NCBI RefSeq assembly: GCF_024970185.1
Contig: NZ_CP103965.1
Span: 53,501-117,500 of the forward strand
Length of the DNA stretch: 64,000 nt
Direction: 5' to 3'
Source of the DNA: Pseudomonas sp. N3-W
Lineage (GTDB): Bacteria > Pseudomonadota > Gammaproteobacteria > Pseudomonadales > Pseudomonadaceae
Shown here: positions 57,733 to 64,000 of the stretch, piece by piece
Layout: each line of letters opens with the position of its first letter
Position numbering within the stretch: position 1 is the first letter of the stretch
The notes under the pieces: model-generated
Told to the model about the DNA's origin: nothing
Database searches by the model: none
Seen by the model: the letters and a program-made list of their open reading frames with translations, nothing else
Program-made: the position numbers and the translations under genes

Positions 57733-58854
57733 TTAGGCGTTTTTACGGATGACTTGGCCGTCGCGGCACATAAGGCACGCGGCGACGATGTCGTCTTCGA
57801 GGTTGACGTCGAACTGGCCTTCTTTGGTGAACACCAGTTTCAGGAAGTCCAGCAGGTTGCGTGCGTACAGCGCCGAAGCGTCTGCGGCGACTTCACCGGC
57901 CAGGTTGGTCGGGCCGCAAATGGTCACGCCATTTTCGACGACAACCTGATCGGCTACGGTCAGCGGGCAGTTGCCGCCCTGAGCTGCGGCGAGGTCGATG
58001 ACCACCGAGCCTGGCTTCATCTGCGCCACGGTTTCGGCGCTGAGCAAGGTCGGCGCCTTGCGACCTGGGATCAGTGCGGTGGTGATGACGATGTCGGCCT
58101 GTTTCGCGCGTTCGTGCACGGCCAGGGCCTGACGCTGCATCCAGCTGGCCGGCATTGGACGGGCATAACCGCCGACACCGACGGCACATTCACGCTCTTC
58201 ATCGGTTTCGTACGGGACGTCGACGAATTTCGCACCCAGGGATTCGATTTGTTCCTTCACCGCCGGGCGTACGTCCGACGCTTCGATCACCGCCCCCAGA
58301 CGCTTGGCCGTCGCAATCGCCTGCAAACCGGCGACGCCGGCACCGAGAATCAGCACCCGCGCGGCTTTCACAGTACCTGCGGCGGTCATCAGCATCGGCA
58401 TGAAGCGCGGATAGTGATGAGCCGCCAGCAGCACCGCTTTATAACCGGCAATGTTCGCCTGGGAGGACAGTACATCCAGGCTCTGGGCGCGGGAGGTGCG
58501 TGGCGCGGCTTCCAGCGCGAACGCGGTAATACCGCACTCGGCCAGCTTGCCGATGGTTTCATTGCTGAACGGGTTGAGCATGCCCACGAGGACGGCGCCA
58601 CGCTTGATCAGCGTCAGCTCGTTGTCGCTGGGGGCGACCACTTTGAGAATCAGCTCGGCACCGAACGCATCGCTGGCGCTGCCAATGGTCGCGCCTGCCG
58701 CTTCATAAGCACTGTCGACAACGCTGGCCTTGATGCCGGCGCCGCTTTGAACAGTGACCTTATGACCTTGGCCGATCAGCTTTTTGATGGTTTCCGGGGT
58801 TGCAGCAACCCGCGTTTCACCCGTCTGGGTCTCGAGAGGAACACCAATGTGCAC
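57733..58854 (-). CDS. pntAA: NAD(P) transhydrogenase subunit alpha 1
   Basis: 373 residues forming the soluble NAD-binding domain I of the alanine dehydrogenase/PNT family. Landmarks are HIGVPLETQTGETRVAATPE, VLILGAGVAGLQAIATAKRL (Rossmann motif) and the mobile loop YARPMPASW. The start is GTG at 58854, 7 bases after AGGAG. The upstream in-frame extension is rejected. It is the first gene of pntAA-pntAB-pntB. Confidence 0.94.
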   Translation of the reverse strand: MHIGVPLETQTGETRVAATPETIKKLIGQGHKVTVQSGAGIKASVVDSAYEAAGATIGSASDAFGAELILKVVAPSDNELTLIKRGAVLVGMLNPFSNETIGKLAECGITAFALEAAPRTSRAQSLDVLSSQANIAGYKAVLLAAHHYPRFMPMLMTAAGTVKAARVLILGAGVAGLQAIATAKRLGAVIEASDVRPAVKEQIESLGAKFVDVPYETDEERECAVGVGGYARPMPASWMQRQALAVHERAKQADIVITTALIPGRKAPTLLSAETVAQMKPGSVVIDLAAAQGGNCPLTVADQVVVENGVTICGPTNLAGEVAADASALYARNLLDFLKLVFTKEGQFDVNLEDDIVAACLMCRDGQVIRKNA

Positions 58855-59289
58855 GTCAAATCTCCTGCGTGATCTTATTGAGTAAACCCAGGCACTTCGG
58901 ATGGTGCTTCTGGGGCGGCCGATCAGCACGATCCCGCCAAATCAGGGCGGGGCGCGGCATTTTGCAGGCGAACTTTGTGCCCTTCAAGGGATTATGACGG
59001 GTGACGGAAAATTAACTACAAGTCACCCCGTGACCGAATGTCGCAACCGGCCGGGTCAATCCCTTGCAGGCCGTGCCTTGTAAGGATTCTGGACGAAATT
59101 CAAGAATTTACCCATCGCCGGGGTGAATGAGGTGACATTGCTCGGAAATAGAGGCTGAAGGCCACGTCCTCAGGCGCTTGTGGGACGTTTGTACAGGTTG
59201 CCAATACAGTCAACGATTATGCGACAAATACTTATATCTGTAGGGCTTTTATTTAATTGACTACAGGGTCAGTTAGGCGCTGAAAGCCT
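58855..59289. other. Intergenic region, no gene seen
   Basis: 435 bases between the pnt operon start and the end of the LysR gene. It must hold the pnt promoter. Apart from a GGCGGGATCGTGCTG-containing palindromic stretch near 58930-58950 I see no clear element. Confidence 0.4.
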
Positions 59290-60189
59290 TTACTCTTCTA
59301 GGCTGTAGCTCTGTGCCTGGCTCACTAGCCAATCGCGGAAAGCCCTTAAAGAGGCGGATTCGACCTTTCGCTCGGGAATCATCAGGTAATACGCCTTGAT
59401 GCTCGACAGTGCCTGAGGGTTGGCAATCACCAGGCGCTTCTCCGCCAGTTCACGCTGGATCAGGAAGGGCGGAATCAAGGCGATTCCCATGTCATGCATG
59501 GCGGCTTGCGCCAACATCGAGAATAGCTCGTAGCGCGGCCCTGTCATGTCGCGAGGGATGTTCAGGTTGTGGGCGTTGAACCATTGGCGCCAGGCATAGG
59601 GGCGGGTGGTTTGTTGCAGCAGCGACATGTCTGCGATCTCGCCGGGTGTCAGATGTGTCCGATTGCCCAGTAGCCCGGGGCTGCACACCGGCATCGGATT
59701 TTCGCCCATCAGTCTGTGGGATTGCGTCCCGGACCAATCGGCATCGCCAAAGTAGATAGCGGCATCGAACTCGGTATCGGCAAACAAGAAAGGGCGGGTG
59801 CGGTTGGTCAGGTTGACAGTGACTTCCGGGTGCTTGTGCTGAAAGTCCTTGAGTCGTGGCAGCAGCCATTGGGTACCAAAGGTGGGCACGACTGCCAGCT
59901 CAATCACGTTGGCGCCTTGCTGGCCCATGACCGATAAGGTGTCCCGTTCAACGGCATCCAGTTGCGCAGCCACACGACGGCTGTAGGAAAGCCCCGCTTC
60001 CGTCAGTTTCACTCCGCGCCGTGAACGTCGGAACAGTTCGACGCTGAGGAACTCCTCAAGGCTGGCGATCTGTCGGCAAATCGCACCTTGGGTCAGAGAA
60101 AGCTCCTGGGCGGCCTTGGTAAAACTCTCATGACGCGCCGCCGCCTCGAAGCTGATCAGGGCTGTGGTGCTGGGGATTTTCCTGCGCAT
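59290..60189 (-). CDS. gcdR: LysR-type regulator of glutarate degradation
   Basis: 299 residues. The helix-turn-helix (SFTKAAQELSLTQGAICRQI, about 22-41) is at the N-terminus, followed by a LysR substrate-binding domain. It is divergent from gcdH with 157 bases between, the GcdR arrangement, and is expected to activate gcdHG with glutarate. The ATG at 60189 (MRRKIPSTTAL) matches homologues better than the ATG at 60204. Confidence 0.88.
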   Translation of the reverse strand: MRRKIPSTTALISFEAAARHESFTKAAQELSLTQGAICRQIASLEEFLSVELFRRSRRGVKLTEAGLSYSRRVAAQLDAVERDTLSVMGQQGANVIELAVVPTFGTQWLLPRLKDFQHKHPEVTVNLTNRTRPFLFADTEFDAAIYFGDADWSGTQSHRLMGENPMPVCSPGLLGNRTHLTPGEIADMSLLQQTTRPYAWRQWFNAHNLNIPRDMTGPRYELFSMLAQAAMHDMGIALIPPFLIQRELAEKRLVIANPQALSSIKAYYLMIPERKVESASLRAFRDWLVSQAQSYSLEE

Positions 60190-60346
60190 GTACGTCAACC
60201 TCACTCATACATCGCATAAAGGCGGTTTTGCGACGTTTCGGAGTGAGAAATTAGCACAACAGTATGCGAAATCCTCGTTTGCTGTCGCGCCTGACCGGGC
60301 CTAGGATCAGTCCACGTTATTTGACCCGATTCGAGAGGACTCACTC

Positions 60347-61528
60347 ATGGGCGGTAAAGCTAGCTTCAACTGGATCGATCCCCTGCTGCTGGATCAACAG
60401 CTCACCGAAGAAGAACGCATGGTCCGCGACACCGCCGAGCAGTTCGCTCAGCAGAAGCTCGCGCCGCGTGTTCTTGAAGCTTTCCGTCATGAAAAAACCG
60501 ATCCGGCGATCTTTCGCGAGATGGGGGAAGTGGGTCTGCTGGGCGCAACCATTCCCGAGCAATACGGCGGCAGCGGCCTGAGCTACGTCAGCTACGGTTT
60601 GATAGCCCGTGAGGTCGAGCGCGTCGATTCGGGTTATCGCTCGATGATGAGCGTGCAGTCTTCACTGGTGATGGTGCCGATCAACGAATTCGGCACCGAG
60701 GCGCAGAAACAGAAATACCTGCCGAAACTGGCTTCGGGTGAATGGATCGGTTGCTTTGGTCTGACAGAGCCTGATCACGGTTCCGACCCAGGAGCGATGA
60801 TTACTCGTGCACGCAAAGTGGAAGGCGGCTACAGCCTGACCGGCAGCAAGATGTGGATCACCAACAGTCCGATCGCCGATGTGTTCGTGGTCTGGGGCAA
60901 GGACGATGCGGGTGACATCCGTGGCTTCGTGCTGGAGAAGGGCTGGAAGGGCCTGAGCGCTCCGGCGATTCACGGCAAGGTCGGCTTGCGTGCATCCATC
61001 ACCGGGGAGATCGTCATGGACAACGTGTTTGTCCCTGAAGAGAACATCTTCCCGGACGTCCGCGGTTTGAAAGGCCCTTTCACCTGTCTCAATTCTGCGC
61101 GCTATGGCATCTCGTGGGGCGCGCTGGGTGCCGCCGAATTCTGCTGGCACACCGCTCGCCAGTACACCCTGGACCGGCAGCAGTTCGGTCGCCCATTGGC
61201 GGCTACGCAGTTGATCCAGAAAAAGCTGGCCGACATGCAGACCGAAATTACTCTGGCGCTGCAAGGTTGCCTGCGTCTGGGCCGTATGAAGGATGAAGGC
61301 ACGGCTGCCGTTGAAATCACCTCGATCATGAAGCGTAATTCCTGCGGCAAGTCCCTGGATATTGCGCGTATGGCGCGTGACATGCTGGGTGGCAATGGTA
61401 TTTCCGATGAGTTCGGTATCGCTCGTCATCTGGTCAACCTGGAAGTTGTGAATACCTATGAAGGTACACACGACGTTCATGCGCTGATCCTCGGCCGTGC
61501 GCAGACAGGCATCCAGGCCTTCTATTAA
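60347..61528 (+). CDS. gcdH: Glutaryl-CoA dehydrogenase
   Basis: 393 residues of the acyl-CoA dehydrogenase family. FAD-binding motifs are [17 protein letters not shown] and [16 protein letters not shown], and the catalytic Glu is in [11 protein letters not shown] (about 372). It oxidatively decarboxylates glutaryl-CoA to crotonyl-CoA in lysine, tryptophan and glutarate breakdown. It starts 157 bases from gcdR and is followed 13 bases later by gcdG. Confidence 0.96.
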   Translation: MGGKASFNWIDPLLLDQQLTEEERMVRDTAEQFAQQKLAPRVLEAFRHEKTDPAIFREMGEVGLLGATIPEQYGGSGLSYVSYGLIAREVERVDSGYRSMMSVQSSLVMVPINEFGTEAQKQKYLPKLASGEWIGCFGLTEPDHGSDPGAMITRARKVEGGYSLTGSKMWITNSPIADVFVVWGKDDAGDIRGFVLEKGWKGLSAPAIHGKVGLRASITGEIVMDNVFVPEENIFPDVRGLKGPFTCLNSARYGISWGALGAAEFCWHTARQYTLDRQQFGRPLAATQLIQKKLADMQTEITLALQGCLRLGRMKDEGTAAVEITSIMKRNSCGKSLDIARMARDMLGGNGISDEFGIARHLVNLEVVNTYEGTHDVHALILGRAQTGIQAFY

Positions 61529-61541
61529 CAGGAGAACGGCC

Positions 61542-62762
61542 ATGGGCGCGCTTTCGCATCTACGGGTACTGGATTTGTCGCGGGTACTGGCCGGGCCTTG
61601 GGCGGGTCAGATTCTCGCGGACCTTGGCGCCGAGGTGATCAAGGTCGAGCGCCCGGGCAATGGCGATGACACGCGTGCCTGGGGGCCGCCTTTCCTTAAA
61701 GACGCCTATGGCGAGAACACCAGTGAGGCGGCCTACTACTTGTCCGCCAATCGCAACAAGCAATCGGTGACTATCGACTTCACCCGGCCTGAAGGGCAGA
61801 AGCTGGTGCGTGAGCTGGCGGCGAAGTCGGACATTCTGATCGAGAACTTCAAGGTCGGGGGGCTGGCAGCTTACGGGCTGGACTACGCGTCGCTGAAGGC
61901 GATCAATCCCGATCTGATCTACTGCTCGATCACCGGGTTCGGCCAGACCGGGCCTTATGCCAAGCGGGCAGGTTACGACTTCATGATTCAAGGCCTTGGT
62001 GGCCTGATGAGCCTGACCGGGCAGCCGGAAGGCGAAGAGGGGGCGGGGCCGGTGAAAGTCGGTGTGGCTCTGACCGATATTCTGACCGGACTCTATTCAA
62101 CGGTGGCGATTCTGGCGGCGCTGGCTCATCGCGACCATGATGGTGGCGGCCAGCACATCGATATGGCGTTGCTGGACGTGCAGGTGGCGTGCCTGGCCAA
62201 CCAGGCGATGAACTACCTGACGACGGGCAATGCGCCGAAACGCTTGGGCAACGCTCATCCGAACATCGTGCCGTATCAGGACTTTCCTACGGCGGACGGC
62301 GATTTCATTCTCACCGTCGGCAATGACGGGCAGTTCCGCAAGTTTGCCGAGGTGGCAGGTCAGCCTCAGTGGGCGGATGACCCGCGCTTTGCGACCAACA
62401 AGCTGCGAGTCGCCAATCGGGCGGTGCTGATTCCGCTGATACGTCAGGCGACAGTATTCAAGACCACCGCGCAATGGGTTGTGCAGCTGGAGCAGGCGGG
62501 TGTCCCTTGTGGGCCGATCAATGATCTGGCGCAGGTGTTTGATGATCCGCAGGTTCGGGCGCGAGGACTGGCCATCGAACTGCCCCATGCACTGGCCGGG
62601 ATGGTGCCGCAGGTGGCGAGTCCGATTCGTCTGTCCGAGACGCCTGTGGAGTATCGCAGCGCGCCTCCTTTATTGGGGGAGCATACGCTGGAGGTTCTGC
62701 AGCGGGTGTTGGGATTGAGTGCGGGTGATGTGGCCGCTTTCAAGTCATCCGGGGTGCTCTGA
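61542..62762 (+). CDS. gcdG: CaiB/BaiF family glutarate CoA-transferase
   Basis: 406 residues of the class III CoA-transferase family. Landmarks are LRVLDLSRVLAGPWAGQILA, GAEVIKVERPGNGDDTRAWG and the catalytic Asp region HIDMALLDVQVACLANQAMN. It is thought to convert glutarate to glutaryl-CoA for GcdH. The ATG at 61542 follows GGAG by 8 bases; the longer upstream frame overlaps gcdH and is rejected. Confidence 0.92.
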   Translation: MGALSHLRVLDLSRVLAGPWAGQILADLGAEVIKVERPGNGDDTRAWGPPFLKDAYGENTSEAAYYLSANRNKQSVTIDFTRPEGQKLVRELAAKSDILIENFKVGGLAAYGLDYASLKAINPDLIYCSITGFGQTGPYAKRAGYDFMIQGLGGLMSLTGQPEGEEGAGPVKVGVALTDILTGLYSTVAILAALAHRDHDGGGQHIDMALLDVQVACLANQAMNYLTTGNAPKRLGNAHPNIVPYQDFPTADGDFILTVGNDGQFRKFAEVAGQPQWADDPRFATNKLRVANRAVLIPLIRQATVFKTTAQWVVQLEQAGVPCGPINDLAQVFDDPQVRARGLAIELPHALAGMVPQVASPIRLSETPVEYRSAPPLLGEHTLEVLQRVLGLSAGDVAAFKSSGVL

Positions 62763-62856
62763 GCGTTTCCTTCTATATAGAGGGTGCTTCTATATAGAAG
62801 CATCGGGCGGTTTTTCGGTCTTTCGCAAGTTATTGATAGAAAAGCGTAATCAGTGC

Positions 62857-62884
62857 TTGACGGCAGATTCTGGAAGTCTATAAT
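62857..62884 (+). promoter_or_regulatory. rrn promoter P1
   Basis: TTGACG (62857-62862), 16-base spacer, TATAAT (62879-62884). Confidence 0.8.
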
Positions 62885-63059
62885 TCGCCCCACTTCCGGC
62901 GCAGTCGAAACGGAAAACTCCTTGGTAAACAAAGAGTTACGCAGTTTTCGACAGCGAGTTGCTTCAGGTCATCGAAGCCCAGAAGGAGTTGAAAGAGTGG
63001 TGTTGTTTTGCTCTTTTAACGGTTCGATCTTCTCGGTCGAAAGCGGAGAAAAAGAGGTG

Positions 63060-63087
63060 TTGACAGCAGCGTGTAACGCTGTAGAAT
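63060..63087 (+). promoter_or_regulatory. rrn promoter P2
   Basis: TTGACA (63060-63065), 16-base spacer, TAGAAT (63082-63087), followed by a GC-rich discriminator region. Confidence 0.8.
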
Positions 63088-63168
63088 TCGCCTCCCGCTA
63101 ACGAGAGATCGGAAGCGCAAGTGGTTGAAGTTGCAAAGGAAACTTTGAAAGCTTCTGAAAATAACCGC

Positions 63169-63196
63169 TTGACAGCAACAGAGGCTGCTGTAGAAT
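63169..63196 (+). promoter_or_regulatory. rrn promoter P3
   Basis: TTGACA (63169-63174), 16-base spacer, TAGAAT (63191-63196), followed by GCGCGCC, typical of a stringently controlled discriminator. Confidence 0.8.
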
Positions 63197-63232
63197 GCGC
63201 GCCTCGGTTGAGACGAAAGATCTTAACCAACC

Positions 63233-63273
63233 GCTCTTTAACAACTGAATCAAGCAATTCGTGTGGGTGCTTG
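63233..63273 (+). promoter_or_regulatory. rRNA antitermination boxA and boxB
   Basis: BoxA GCTCTTTAACA (63233-63243) is followed by a boxB hairpin CAAGCA / TGCTTG (63251-63273). This is the Nus-dependent antitermination signal of rrn leaders. Confidence 0.85.
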
Positions 63274-63393
63274 TGGAGTCAGACTGATAGTCAACAAGAT
63301 TATCAGCATCACAAGTTACTCCGCGAGAAATCAAAGATGTAACCAACGATTGCTGAGCCAAGTTTAGGGTTTCTTAAAAACCCAAAGATGTTT

Positions 63394-64000
<607 letters not shown>

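Larger units (their letters stand above)
62763..63393 (+). promoter_or_regulatory. rrn operon upstream and leader region
   Basis: 631 bases without a protein gene. It carries three tandem promoters (listed separately), boxA, boxB and the 5' leader before 16S. At its left end the sequence TTCTATATAGA occurs twice (62771-62781 and 62788-62798), the second inside the palindrome TGCTTCTATATAGAAGCA (62785-62802), possibly a weak terminator of gcdHG. Confidence 0.75.

Overview
The window is a chromosomal segment of a Pseudomonas from the P. fluorescens complex. The start of a 16S rRNA gene at the right end has a typical Pseudomonas sequence. The gene neighbourhoods (dsbA/cc4/engB/polA, znuACB/zur, trpI/trpBA, the coxBA cluster, gcdR/gcdHG) match the near-origin region of Pseudomonas genomes. 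I see no prophage, transposase, CRISPR array or tRNA. The mobile-looking material is limited to short REP-type palindromic repeats.

Left part (1-18000): a truncated diguanylate cyclase gene translationally coupled to an endonuclease/exonuclease/phosphatase gene and dsbA; a cytochrome c5/c4 pair; engB; a Spot 42-position small RNA (ErsA-like) with an AlgU-type promoter; polA; a DUF2782 gene; the APH-type homoserine kinase thrB; the zinc uptake regulon znuA / zur-znuC-znuB around a Zur-like box; a lipoprotein; the large-subunit catalase katE; and the methionine importer metNIQ.

Middle (18000-32000): a DUF6124 gene with a long structured leader resembling phage C4 antisense RNA. Next comes the complete aa3-type cytochrome c oxidase cluster on the minus strand (coxB, coxA, ctaG, coIII, SURF1, ctaA, ctaB, sco), with one small gene on the opposite strand and a nested REP element between coxA and ctaG. 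Then come a hypothetical gene, a SulP transporter next to a beta-carbonic anhydrase, and a radical SAM gene with a perfect LexA box 17 bases before its start.

Right part (32000-64000): a small protein with a dockerin-like calcium loop; a three-gene membrane gluconate dehydrogenase operon; a TpbA-like periplasmic phosphatase; a YheV-like zinc ribbon gene coupled to prlC; gamma-carbonic anhydrase; a HAD phosphatase; an aminopeptidase lipoprotein followed by two paralogous lipoproteins; two DUF1161 genes around osmC and a luciferase-like monooxygenase; dodecin; DUF883; trpI/trpBA; an RcnB-like gene; a DUF4105 protein followed by three tandem DUF2388 paralogues; a DUF1127 gene surrounded by ACTGTAC-type motifs; an acetyl-CoA hydrolase/transferase; pntAA-pntAB-pntB; and gcdR/gcdH/gcdG for glutarate/lysine degradation. 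It ends in an rrn leader with three tandem promoters, boxA, boxB and the 16S start.

Most of the window is core metabolism. The elements most worth following up are the C4-like RNA leader, the ErsA-like RNA, the SOS box, the dockerin-like orphan, and the operator-like motifs with no adjacent regulator. Everything here was read by eye. Family names rest on motifs and remembered homologues, not on searches.
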